Origin: Prinia subflava
Taxonomy: Eukaryota > Chordata > Aves > Passeriformes > Cisticolidae
Assembly (NCBI RefSeq): GCF_021018805.1
Contig: NC_086259.1
Location: 5,332,001 to 5,396,000 of the forward strand
Length of the DNA: 64,000 nucleotides
Reading direction: 5' to 3'
Positions within the stretch are counted from its first letter, which is position 1, and each line of letters begins with the position of its first letter. The position numbers and the translations under genes are program-made. Positions 11,471 through 24,500 of the stretch are shown here, one piece after another. The notes under the pieces are model-generated. The model was not told where the DNA came from and ran no database searches. It saw nothing but the letters and a program-made list of their open reading frames with translations.

Positions 11471-12326
11471 TTGCATCCCGTGCAGTATCTGGTGCAAGGC
11501 TCAGGAATGGCTCTGGGGGCACTTTGGAGCTCTTTGATGGGTTATGACAGCCCCTCAGCTGCCCCTCATGGGAATGTCCCCTGCATGTGGCCCTCTGGGG
11601 GTGGGGGTTGTAGAGCTGAGCCAGTTTGTGGGAGGGAGGATGGGTGTCCACTGCCTCTTACCAGAGGTTACGCCACACCCCCACAATTTCCTCCTTCCCC
11701 CTCTGTTGATGGGAGGTTTGTGTGCAAACCTGGCCTCAGCAGACGAGTCTGTGGCTATGACTTCCCCACCCTGAACCCAGCCAGAGCTGAATTTCAGGAC
11801 AGCTGCTGGGTTTGGCTTTGGTGTGGATACATTTTTCTCTGTCAGCCGTGTTGACTTCTTGCCAGCCCTAAGATAACAGGACAATAGTGTCACCTTTATC
11901 TTGTCTCAAGTTCTCTTAGGTGGCTTCACTCACAATCCAAAGTTTCGGTCAGGAGGCATTTTCAGGGAAGGGTGGGCTTCAGTGATTGCAGCTTCTTTAG
12001 TATACATTTTGTCACAATGGGCAAAAAGTCCTTTCTAACAATATTTCAGCCATTAGCCATAACATTCCAGTCTCTCACAAGTCCTGTGAGGAGCATCGGA
12101 GAGAGCAAGGGTTGTATAGCCTAAAGAAGAGGAGATCCACTCTAGCTACTTTTAAGTAATATTTAAGCTACAACATTGTCTGTTCTAACTATTATTGATG
12201 TTCAGATTTTTAGCTCCAGGTTTCAGTATGATCCATCTTTGAATTGCACAACATAGCTATAAAGTTCAGTAAAGTCCAACTAGAGGCCTAACAATATTAG
12301 CTTTTTACCAAAAAAGCACGTAGCTA

Positions 12327-12416
12327 TTTTCAAACACTATAAAATTTTTAGCACCAGTATATCCCTTGAGTCTGCTATAAATTTGGTTCTGGATTTTCAG
12401 AGTCCCATTGTTGTTC
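12327..12416 (+). repeat. Direct repeat pair, copy 2
   Basis: Second copy of the 11385-11470 unit, ending about 50 bp before the first HYDIN start codon, so it may form part of the 5' untranslated sequence or its intron. Confidence 0.75.
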
Positions 12417-12469
12417 CTTCCAGTTTTGTTGAGGCATTGTCACTCCATCTGTGACATCCTCCCTCCAAA

Positions 12470-12541
12470 ATGGCTTCTGGACTCCCAGAGAAGACACCAC
12501 CACCTCGTCTTTTGTCCAGAGAAAGACTGAAGCCTGATACT
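12470..12541 (+). CDS. HYDIN: HYDIN exon a (candidate first coding exon)
   Basis: 24 codons from ATG to donor gtgagt; joins phase 0 to the next exon to give L-K-P-D-T then L-T-P-S-A-F. The start is plausible but less certain than the later exons. Confidence 0.6.
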
Positions 12542-15500
12542 GTGAGTACCCACTGGGGCTGTGTTAATGCTGGGAACTCCCCTCTTGTCCCTCCTCTCCC
12601 TGCCCCGCCTGTTGTCCGGCAGCGCTGTGCAGCTGCAGACCCCATCCCCACCTCTCTGTGCAGTGCTGCTGTTGGTGGGGGCTGTCCTGGTGCAGTAGGG
12701 GACACCGTGTGTTCCTTCAGGGACAGTGCAGTGTCTTGCCTGGCTGTGCCACCAGAGCCAAGTTAAACCAGTGTGAAGCCAAAGCCCTGAGCGGGTGCTT
12801 CTTTCCCTCCCCTTTGTCACAGTAATTCCTTGTGTCAGGCTGGACACTCACCTGTGCTGCTCTCACCAAGCTGCCCTTGGGCATGTGGGGGGAAGCTCAA
12901 ACTCTGCCCAAAGCCTTGAGAGACACGGCTGGTCCCAGCTAGGAGAGGTTCCAAACCAGCTGTTGTCTCTCATCTCCTGCGTGGGGCACAGATCCAGCCC
13001 TGCAGACAGCAGCGGAGTCAGGGCCACAAAGGTGCCTTGGCTGTCGGGAGCTCCCTTGACTGAAGATGCCCCACTGCTGAGGCTCTGTCAAGGAGAGTCG
13101 TCTGTTTTCTTCTGTGCAGGGGTCTGTGAGCCCAGACAGAGAAAACAAATGCTAATGAACAGAGAGAACTAAAACTTGGACACATCCCTGTGCACCTCAC
13201 TCTTGGTACAGCTTTGCTTTCTTGCATCTCTTGGACTCAGCCAGCAGTGCTATCTCCCTGCTGTGAGTTTTGAGTGTGCAGGGATGGAGTTAGGGGAGTT
13301 CTGAGAGCTCCTCCCCACTGTCTGAAAAGGTCACTGCCCCAATCCGATGAAACTGAAGAGCAAACAAATGCAAACAAAAGAGCAGAAATCCTCAAACATG
13401 TCCCATCCAATCACAGAGAAGCTAATGGGATAGAGCCATGTAGTTGAAGTATGTGTGTTGCACTCTGTATTATTAATTTACTGATGCTAAATATTTCAGC
13501 AGGTGATTTCTAGGGCTTCCAGCACTGTCCTAGTGGCTATGATCACAAATGATTCATCAGTAGCAAGTGAACAAGGAAAGCCTCTAGGAACAAGGGCATT
13601 TCTGAGGCTCTTGCTGTTTTTTTGCCTTTCAGCTGACTCCCTCTGCCTTCCAGAAGGAGATGTCTCTCACCACCAAGCAGAGGCTGGCCAGAGCTAAGAA
13701 GCTGACTCTGCCTCCGATTGTCCAGCCTCAAGCCAAGTGTGAAACCTCCCATCACAAGGTAGCCTTTCCCTGCCCTTGCTGTTTGATGTGGTATTTGAGG
13801 AGGGTGCCAAAAGAGCAGCTTGGCTTGAGCCTGCTCAGTGTGGTCCAGGAGCGTTTGATCATCCTATGACAGAGGTGGAAGAGCCACTGTTTCCCCAGTG
13901 TGAGCTGGGCAGATGTACTCACCCAGAGTCTGTTCTTCACTGGGAATGACTGCAGAATCTTCCTGCCAGCAGCTGAACCTCTCCCTGCTCTCTCTTGCCT
14001 CTCCTTGCAGTCCTCAGCAGCTGACCCACAGCAGAGCTTGTTTCAGCCTTGCCCACCAGAGGTGGTGTTCCAGAACTACACCCCTGGTCAGGTCTGTGAA
14101 GCGCCCGTGCTTCTGAGGAACAGGGACAAGGTAAGTGCTGGCACGTGGGACTTTAACATTGTGCTGGAAGAGGAGAGCAGAGAAGGCTGGTTAAGGGTGG
14201 CACCAGGGCGTGTCCACCTGTCTCCACAAGTGGCAAAGCCAACATTCCCTGTCCTTCCCGCAGGTTTCTCATCTGCTGAGGGTCACCTGGGAGAGCTCAC
14301 CTTATTTCCAGCTGGTGGGCCCCGATGAGGTGCACCGCAAGGTGCCACCAGGCCTCCACACCACTGTGCGCATCCTCTTCACCCCTGCAGAGAACAAGGT
14401 GAGTCTGGAGGTCCCCAGAGATGGGTGTCTTCAGCAGAAAGTGAACCTGCAAGGCTGCAGTCAGGGCATCTGGCCTGGCTTTCGAGGACCTCTGCTGGTT
14501 TCAGTGGCGTTGCACTGGATCTAGAACTGGGAGATGCTCTTTGGCTCTGCTGAAGGCAGGGATAAATGCCCTGTGCTGAGACACTCTCTTTTCCTGCAGG
14601 ATTATTTCCACAAGCTGGTCTGCATCACTGAAAGGGAGGAGTTCATTGTGCCAATTCGGGCCATTGGTGCCCGAGCCATCCTGAACTTCCCTGACCAGCT
14701 GGAGTTCTCAGAGTGTCCAGTCAAGTGCAGCACCAAAAAGACTCTGCTGGTTTGCAATGTTGGTAACAGGACAGCTCATTACCAGCTGAGCACCCAGAGG
14801 TGAGGCAGCTCATCTGTCCTTGTGCAAAGCACCTTTGGGGTGTTCACACAGTTGGGAAAGAACAACAAAAGGATCTAGAGCCTTGCAGCTGCTGCCCTGC
14901 AGCCCTGGCTGGAAACGGGCAGGACGTGTGGGGATTGCTGTTGCTTCTCATGTTTTAAGCAGGATGAAGCCTTTGAGCTTTCTCTGTGCCAGATTTCCTG
15001 GAGGGTGCTGGAACATGTTAGTAGCTGGCTTGCACCCTCCTGAGCACAAGCAGCTTCTGAAATGGTTACTTGCCTCTGCCAAGTAGAGCCATTCTCTGGA
15101 AAGCCACAGGCACGTGCCTTTCCAGTGGCCCTCTCACGAGAAGCCCCATGTGAGCTGTGTTGTGGACAGCCTGTGCTGTTCCTGTCAGTCTCAGAAGACA
15201 ATCTCTGTTTGTCCTGTTGGCTGAACTGGAGAGGGTAATGCATTTTTGACACCGTATCTGCAAGGAAACCAGTTCAGTTGGCTGCTGGTGAGTTGAGGGT
15301 TACTTGATCCCAGAGGTCTTGGGGTAGGAACTGAGGTCAGGAGTGCAGCACAGACCTGCTGTCTAACCTGGGGCAGTTGAGTGGCTTTGATTTTTTCTCT
15401 GGCAAAACAGAGCTCAAAAGGCAAATTGACTTTTCTGCTGTGAAATGGGAGGCTCTGAGAGGAGCTTCCACCAAAGCCTGCCAAAGCTATTTAAGCAGGC

Positions 15501-18500
15501 TCCTGAGATTCTGTTCCAACAGGCTGCTGCTTTTGACTGTGCAAATATGTAGGCAGGACCTTGTAAATCCATGCACAGTTTTTCTCTGGGATCTCCAGAT
15601 CTTGCTTTGTCACCACCAAAAGCAATACCCAATAAAATCTGGTATCCTTTTGCAACATGCTTGCCAGCTGTTCTAATGAGTGCTGCAGAGCATGTAGGAT
15701 CCTGCTTGATAGGGATTCAAAGAGTTTCTGAACTTCAGGAATGAAGTCTTGAAGTAGATGAAATAGAGCCTGGGTGCAGTGACAGAGGGGAAGATGGAGC
15801 TTGTGATCTGCTGACTCTGTACAGAATTTTTTAGCACAGAGATGGAGCTGCTTTAACCTAACAGACTGGATTTATTAGAATAGTTAATGCTGTTTGACTT
15901 CAGCTGTTCCACCATCACTAAAACGTTATATATGTTAAGATTAGATGATATTAGATGATATTTCTTCCTGTAGTAGGTGTTAGTGGACTGATGAGGCAAT
16001 CAATTAGCAGTAATCTTTCTGTCTTCCTTGGGGTGGACAGCAACTTTTAATGAGATTGATTCTCCCAAAATCAAAGAATTTAATAATGGCAGTTAAGGCA
16101 ACAGTGGACAAAAGGTTTGGCTACAGCAGATAACTATACCATGGGACTTGAAGTAGATTGCAGCCTCCTTGCACACAGCATTTAGCAAAAGTGCAGCTTC
16201 ACAGAATTGCCAGCTTTGCTCACTTGTCAGCTCCGTTTCTAAATTATGTCAGGAGTCCTTGGTCCTTGGTATCCTCATGGCCATAACTTTTGCCCAGCTC
16301 TGCATATAAGGAGAGCTGATGCCTGATGAAGGTAAGCAAGATGCAAATGACCCTTGAACCTCATTGCAGAGGGCTGGATGCAGAGTATGGGAGCGAAGAG
16401 GTCATTTTATCCCACAGGATCTTGTGAGGGCTGGATCTCCTCACACGAGAGTCAGTAGCTGTTTCTGATCCTGTCTGTTCTGTCTTCTGCTGACTGGGCT
16501 TGGCTTGCTCCTTGCTTGCACAAGTGAGCAGAAGTGAAGTGGACTGCAGAAGGGCTAACATCCCCAAATGTTGGTCCCCCAAGAGTCCTGCTATCTGTGT
16601 GTTGCAGCCCTTTCTCTGTCATTCCGGCCACGGGAGCTCTGGACGTCGGTGACACTGTGCAGGTGACAGTGGGATTTCAGCCACTGAAGACTGGTGACTG
16701 TTCCACGTCCCTGGCCGTGCACTACGACACAGGTGAGCACTGGGCACTGCACAGGGCACTCTGCATCCCTCAGAGCAGAGCCCGTTCTAAGCAGAAAGGC
16801 TGGTGTGGCCATGGCTTTAAAGAAGGAGAAGATGATGGTTTTCATGGTGCTCATTTTGTAGTCATCTAGTCTGTAGTCATGGAGTTTGTCATCTCGATCA
16901 TTGTAGAGCTCCATATAAACGCCATTTCCAGAGAGCATGTCTGATATTTGTTGTTTCCATTTTGCCTGGGAAACTCTCACCTGCAGCAGGAATGGTGAGC
17001 TTGGTACTGACATCTGAGCCCAGATGAATCCCAGGAGTTGGTTGGGAATAATGAAGGTTTGAAAGCTCTGGAGATGAGGGAGCCTTTGGTAGGGGTCTGT
17101 TCTAGAAGGTGAAATGCTGGCAGGTTGTCCAGGACATCCTCGTGCTGTGCACATGCAGCTCTCAGGTTGTGATAAATGCACTGATCCATGGAACTGCTCA
17201 TTCAGCTAAAAGCTGTGACACTTTCTGCTGTTCCCTGTGGTTTGCTCTGTTCCTTGTGCTTCCATCAGTCAGTGAGCTGAGCAAAGACTCCCCTTTGCTT
17301 TATTCAGGTGAAGACACCCACACAAGCCTTCATGCAAGAGCTGTGGATGTCCCCATCGAGCTGGACAGGAGTAGTGTGACGTTTGGGAAGACCTACATCA
17401 CCCTGTCAAACCGCACAAGGGTGCGCATCCACAACCTGAGTGATATCACAGCCCACTTCCAGTGGAAGGCTGTGGATACTCAGGGAGAGGAGGAGCTGAA
17501 GCTGAGGTAGGTTTGAAAGATCCATTTCAGTGACACACCTTGCCCAAGGGTCAAACTAACGCATGGCTTCAGCAGATCTTGGTGCTTTTGAATGGCCTAG
17601 GGTAAGTAAAGCATGCCATCTCTACCTGCCTCGCCCAAGCAGTTCTGTGTCAGGAAAAGCCACTTGGGGTGGCTGGTGGATTCTCCCTCAGCTGTGGCAG
17701 AGGCTTTGAGCCAGGAGGTTCTCTTGAGGGCTGCTGGCTTTGGAAACCTGTCCTGTGCTTGCAATTGTGGAGTGTGGAGTGAAGAACAAGTGATCCTCTG
17801 ATCCATTTGGGACCCCATGGCTCAGAGTCAGCCCTTTGCTGAGGAGCTGCTCCTGCACTTCCACTTGTCTCTCAAACACGTGGCTTATTAAACAAGCTGC
17901 TGGTTTCTCTTTCCTGTGGCTGCAGGCAGTGTCGCAGGCTGTGTCAGCAGGAGAAGGACAAGCTGTGTGATTTTCTGAAGGAGCTCATAGTGAACACCAC
18001 TCGCCGAGAACACTTTGCTCTTCTCATCCGCAGCCTCCAGAGTGAGAGGGCAAAGGTGAGAGAAGATCCCGCGCTGTTCAAAGATGACATTTTCTCCATT
18101 GAGCCGAAGGTAAGTGATGGCTGAGAACCTCCCTTCCTGCTTCTCTTCCTCCTCTTCCTCGTCATCCCTGAATAAGGTCACTTGACCGATGCCTGCCTCA
18201 GCTGCCTTTGTGTGCCAAGAGAGAAGTCATTTGGATTCTGGTGAGGTCAGAGAGCTGGTTACAAAAAGCATTTCTGCCCTGTGGGCTCCTGGCAGGCAGC
18301 AGGAGCCTGACTAAAGCTTCTAGACTCTGTTATCAGTGTTAATAATGAGCATTACTCACTCCTTGCTTGTCACTGAAGCTCTTACACGACTGTGGTTGAA
18401 AACCAGAAGTGTGAAGTTTGAGGATAAACATTTTGCTGTCTCCTTCTGCTTTAGGAGGGCGAGATCAGGCCCAATTGTTGGGCTGATATCAGTGTGTCCT

Positions 18501-21500
18501 TCAAGCCCCGGGAAGCCCGGGTCTATGAGCAAGCAGCTTACTGCGACATCTCAGGTACAGCTCCTTCCCCTGCCTCTGTGACCGCAGTGAAGGCGCGGTG
18601 CAAACGCTCCCCCAGATCACTGGGCTCCTGTGGGATTGCTGGGAAGGCTCTGTGCTCAGCAGGGTAGTGCTGGCACATCCCCAGTGTCCCTGCAGCTTCC
18701 AGGGGATCTCTTCTAGTTTGATTTTTCCCCTCTCGGGGAGCTGTTCGGAATGCTGCCTGTATTTAGTGTGCTCCTCCTCCCTTGGGAAAAACACTCTCTG
18801 AGGTGCACCCAGAAGGAGGCAGAACAAAATTTCTGGCATTTCCTAAAGTTCCACTATCAACAGAGGGGTGGAAGAAAGGATGGCTTCTATGGATGTACCA
18901 TATCTCTTGAGGGAAGAGAAGGGTCCCTGTCTTCTCCTGGAACAGCAGGAGCTAGTCCCATGCAGCTCAGTCAGGGACTTGCACTACGGCAGCCTGGAAA
19001 ATGCAGGATAGCAGGAGGAATTACTGTAGTGAAATAGAAATCTCTCCCCAGGCCGTGAGAACAGGCTGCCCCTGCACCTCATAGGGGAAGGCCTCGGGCC
19101 CCAGCTGCGCTTCAGCGTTGAGGAAGTGAACATTGGGGAGGTTTTTGTCACTTCAAAATACAGATATAAGGTGAGCAGCAGGGTTGGGGTGGATCCTGGT
19201 GGCTCCTGGGGTAGCAGTGAGCCTTGGGGACCTGTGGAATCCAGGCAACTTGGGCAGTTGTGATACTAGTCAAATTTGGGGAGTTTCTTGCAATCTGGAT
19301 CTTTTGGATGGGGTCAGAAAAGTGTGTCTGTTGTTCATGAAACCCCAATCCCTTCTTTTGGGCAGTCTTCCTTGGAGATCAGCTGGGGGGCTTCCTGCAA
19401 AACCGCTTGACACGTGAAAGCAACACTGGCCCCAAAAGCTGCATGTTCAGAGGCTTTTGTTCCAGTCCCAGACACAAATCACCTTTGTGCTTGGGCTGTC
19501 CAAAAGCAGCTGGAACAAACTGGCTCTGTTTGAGTTTGAGTCCATTGCAAAGAGTTTTCAGCCAAGTCCCTCCTGCCTATTCCTGGGAGTCAGAGGAAAG
19601 CCATCCACCCTCCTGGCTCAGCACTGGTCAAAGTGCTTGGCAGTGCTTTCCCTTGCTGACCAGTCCCTCACCACACTTCAGCCATGGTGCATCTGTGGCT
19701 CTAGGAAGAGCAAAGTGTTTCTGGGAAGGAAGCAAAGGAACTTTCTACATCTTTGCTCCTGCTTTCTCCCACATGCAGTAAACAGCTTGGCTGCAATGGG
19801 AGCTGAACGTGTCCTGCCCATGGGGGGGTTGGGCACACCTGCAGCAGCAGCAGCAGCAGCTCTGGGGTGATTTCACTGGTAATGCTGCCATGCCCAGTGT
19901 TGCTCTTAGGGCCAGGTGAGAATGGACTTGGTGATGCTGAGCAGCTCCTCTGTGCTGCAGGTCAATGTGGAAAACCCCAGAGTGATTCTGTTTATGTGAA
20001 GTTATCACTGCTCTGCATGAAAAACCCAAAGCCATACAAAGTTGTATTTCAAAGTTGTATTTCTTGGCTTCTGCCAAGCAGCAGCACAGGTCAACTTCTG
20101 CCTTGTACAGGTGTTAGTTGTTTAATTCCAAAGTAACTCCAACTTCTGTAGGAAAGGCAGATTCCTCATGTATTTCCATTTTGCTTTCCTGCTGCTGCAG
20201 GCGATCCTGTTAAACAGAGGGGCTATTGAGGCTCCCTTCAGCCTCGTCCCTCCAAAAACAGCCATGGGCTCCTGCTTCACCTTCCTGCCCCAGGAGGGCA
20301 TCGTGGAGCCATATGGACACAAGGTCATCTGCATCTCCTTCTGTCTCCCCACGCTGGGGGAGTTTGAGGAACAATTCCAGTTCAGTGTGGCTGGATCTCG
20401 TACGCCTGTGACCCTGACAATCAAGTAAGGACTCTGGGAGCTTGGTGGGCACATCTGTAGCTGTCTCTGGGACATCCCCCACCTACCTCATTTTGGGGTT
20501 GAGCAGAGAAGAAAGGTGTTTCCCGAGGTCTTAATCTCTGCTCTGATCCTGGCATTGCCTTAGTGTGAGGGTGCCTGCTGCCCTGTGTGGTACCCAGGAG
20601 CTGGAAATGACTCCTCCCTGCAGGGAGCTCCCTCTGCCTTGGGCCATGGCAGGCAGTGGCGTGGATCTGCTTTGGGCAGTAGCTGCTCTGGGATGTCCCA
20701 CCTGAACACCCAGCAAGGCCCCCAGGGCTTTGGAGATGGGCCAGCCTGGGTGATTCTGCACCAGCAGCAGTGCTTTTAAAAACCTCTGTTAATAATCCAT
20801 CCCAAATGAGCAGCCTCCAGCCTCACCTCTCACGGCCATGCTGTGGGGGACAAGCTGTGCTCCCAGCTCCTGTGCACAGTGCTCTGGGTACCTCCCTTCC
20901 ACAGCCAGGAGAAGGCTGATGTGGGAGACAGGGAACTGTGCAGCAGGAACAGTCCCGAGGACATGGGCTGGTGCCATTGCAAAAGATAAAATCCTCACTC
21001 AGCAAAGGGTAGAGGTGGGATAAAAAGAAGAAAAGGGATGATAGGAGAAGTCACAGCAGCTTGAGGGCCTGTCCCAGATAGTCTGTCAGCTGCTGACCAC
21101 TTTGCTTTGGCTGCCTCCTGTCCACATGGCTGCTGTGCTGAGCACAGGGTGCTGGGTTGATTTGAAAGGCAGGGTGGCTCTGACAGCAGCTTTTATCTCC
21201 CCCTCCCTAAGGACACCCGCACCCTTTGCAATTCCCGTTAACAAAGACACTGCCTCCCTGCCTTTGTCCTTGCAGGGGCTCTGTGGTGGCACCGACTTTC
21301 CATTTTGATGTGCCCGCCCTCCACTTCGGGGAGGTCTCCTTCGGTGAGTGTGCCTGGGCTCGCACCAGAGTGAGGGCTTGGTGTGTTGCTGAAATGGAGC
21401 TCTTGAACATGAGAGCATTCATCACTCGTGTTCCTCCACCACTGCCTCTTCAGGGTGTTAACTCAGGGCTGCTGGTGCCTCAGCTAGCCTTTTGTTACCG

Positions 21501-24500
21501 TGAGATCAGACAGGACCAAAGAAACAGAAAGTCAGCATCACTGTTTGGCCACTTCTGGTTTCCTTTTCAATAAGTGCCACAATAAAAAAGGCACCGGTTC
21601 GGTACTAGCAGATGCATCCTGCTTAATCTGATTTCATTCCTAAGGCTTCCTCAGCTGGGGGCAGCTGTTTTGTCTTTGTTTCTTTTAACTGTGCTGCTGA
21701 CTGTTGTCTGCAACTGGTCACCTGGGTGGCATTTGGGACTGTGACATCCTTTTCGTTTGCCCTCTCTGTGCCTCTCTTGCCTCCCTGCTGGGGTCACTGC
21801 TGGAGCTGGCAGTGATCACTGTTGATGGGCATGGAGAAGCCCTGGGCTGTGCCTGCAGTTTGTTTTTCCTCCCCATCTGTGTTCAAATGACTCTTGGTAA
21901 GCAGGCTGGGGGAGATGTCCCCTCCACACATGGCTGGCCAGCCCAGCCATATATCCACTGCAATAATGAGCTGTAGTTCAGGTAACAAAGAGGTAAAATC
22001 CAAGCACAGTTTTATCCTACCAGGATAGTCACTCGAGGAATCATGAGATATTGTGCCTAAATGGATAATGGTGTCATTTTCTCAGGTTTTCCTCGCACCT
22101 TGAAGTGTTGCCTGTTCAACACCTCCCCGGTCTCCATGGATGTCAACCTCCACATTCCTGGGGATGGCTCGGGACAGCCCAGCATTGGCAGCTCTGATCA
22201 GATACGCCAACTAAGCAGCCAGTCTTGGAGGAAGGAAGCTCATGGTCTTATGAAGCCAAGGGAATTTACCATAAGTCCCGAGAGAGTCCATGTCTTTGGC
22301 CTGGGATCCAAGGATATCGAGGTATGGGAAGAGTCCAGCCTGTGGAGGTGAAGCTTCACTGGAGTGTGGGAGGGCTTTAGCTCTGCTGCCAGCTTGGAGC
22401 ATCGTGTGAGTGAGAGGTCTGCACTACTGTGGGGCCTCTGTGAGCTGGGTTACTCGGGATGTTCCTGAAGGAGCACTGATTTGTTTCCAAAATCACAAGC
22501 TGAGATCAGGCACCAGATGGTCAAGTCCTGAAGCCATTCCTGTGTTTTTGAGAGCGATTTCTTAGACTGACAGTGGGCAGAGGAAACATGAAAACAGAAG
22601 GTTGTTGTTAAAGAGAGTGATATCATTGTAGAAAGCAGTTTTCTTCCTGGTCTCATTTCTTGTCTGCTGGGGAGCAGATGAGTTGCATTCACTGCAGGGA
22701 TCTTCAGTGGAGACAGAAAATACTCTGCAATGAAATGCCCAACATGTGCTGGGCCACACTTTGCCCTCAGCTTCCTGCTGTAAAGCTGGACTCCTTCAAG
22801 ACAACAGACTTCTGCACTTATGTTGTTGTAGTCAGGTGAAAAATTAGTCCCTTTAACAAATCTGATATTGCCAGAAGGCTTTTGTTGTTCCCGAAGACTG
22901 TGCTCTACTTATGAACCAGCAGAAGAATTAAGGCAAAATCCTCCCTTGTTCCACCATGGAACAAGAACTGGAGGACACCACACATGGGTGATGAGATTTT
23001 GGGAGTGAGCAAATGCTTGCTGCACTTCTTTTCTCTTCTACCAGGTCACCCTGTGTTCCAACACTGTCAAAGACTACAAGCTGGAGCTGGTGGTGGACGT
23101 GGATGGTGTTGGCAAGAAGGTGTTGGCACTGACCCTCACAGCCAGGTACCAGTGCTTTTCTTGCAGCTGCTTGCCTTTCCTCCAGCATGCTGCCTGGCTG
23201 CAGCTCCAAAGGAGGAGTGTTGCTGAGTGAGCTGGATCTGCCCATCTACACATAGGAACAGTGCTAGGAAAGCAGCCCATGGTGAGATGCCCTCCCTGCT
23301 CACAGCCAGGCATGGCCCTAGGCCTTCTTCTAAAGGGAGCAGGAATAACATTAATTGTTGGCCTGGGGTTTGGTGCTTGAGAGGTAACAGATTTCCCAAG
23401 GATTGCCTGTCCTTCTTCCTGCAAGAGGTGAACTTGTGCTGGGTTGTGACCGCCCTGCAGCATTGGCTTGGGACACAGTGAGCAGCCTGCTGAGAGCTGG
23501 GGTCTGCTTCACTTCAGCAGTGCATGTGCAGTGAGGAAGAGGCTCGTGGCAGGAGTGGGAAGGGCAAAAGGTCTTATGAAGAGGAATATAGTCTTTGATG
23601 TGGCGGGTCAGCTCAGGTTTTGCTGCTTCCCTCTGGCTCTTTTGAGTAACATTCTCAGAGTTGAGGCCAAAAGTTGTTCTTGCTGCAGCAGAATTCCATC
23701 TTGCTATGCTGCTCTGGGTGTCAGTATGAAGACAAGAGGGATGCAGTTCCCTGGTGCTTGTTCCCTCTCCCAGGCAGAGCCATCCAGTCAGAGCCTGGGC
23801 TGCAGTTTTGTCAAGCAAGTGCAAATGGGGACAGTCAGTGTAGAGATGTGTGGGGTGAAGACTCAGGGGAGCTGTAGGAACTGGAGGAAGTTGATCACCC
23901 ACTCTGTAGGCCCTTATGCCCTCCACTGCTGGAAGAGATGACTCAGTTTTCAGGCAGGACAACAGTGCAGTAGGAGAAACGAGAGTCATTTTCCCTTCTA
24001 CACTGGAGTCCTGTGTTCCTTGAGCCCTTGTGGGCACTGGTCCTCATTGGAAAGGCTCCCCCAGAGCTCATGGACAACTAGGACTGTTACAGGAGTCCTT
24101 GCAAGTGTCCTTGGGCAAAGAAGGGACAAAACTGCTAAGACAGCTCTGGAACAGGGCACATGCTCTGCCTGGGCAGTTGGAAGCCTCTGCAGAGCGAAGC
24201 CTCAGGGTTTGCCCCTCCTTGACAAGAGGTGTTTGAGTGAAAAGAAGTTAAAGGAGATTTATCACTGTAGGACTGTTAAATCTCTATTTGATCTGACAAA
24301 TGTCTCATGCTCCATTCCATGCTCTTCAAGGACAAAAGTTCTCAACGTCTCAGTTTCTCTAATTCCCTTGGGGTCATTTCTCTGCCCAGATGCATCGTTC
24401 CTCCCCTGAGAGTGCTCAGCCCTGTCGTGATGTTCGGGCACTGCTGTCTGACGGTCCCCTCCGACGAGAAGCTGACCCTTGTGAACGACAGCGACTTTCC

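Noticed and set aside
23351..24037. 228-codon antisense frame inside a HYDIN intron
   Set aside because: Low-complexity Ser/Thr/Leu composition, no domain, and it overlaps GC-rich intron; likely chance.
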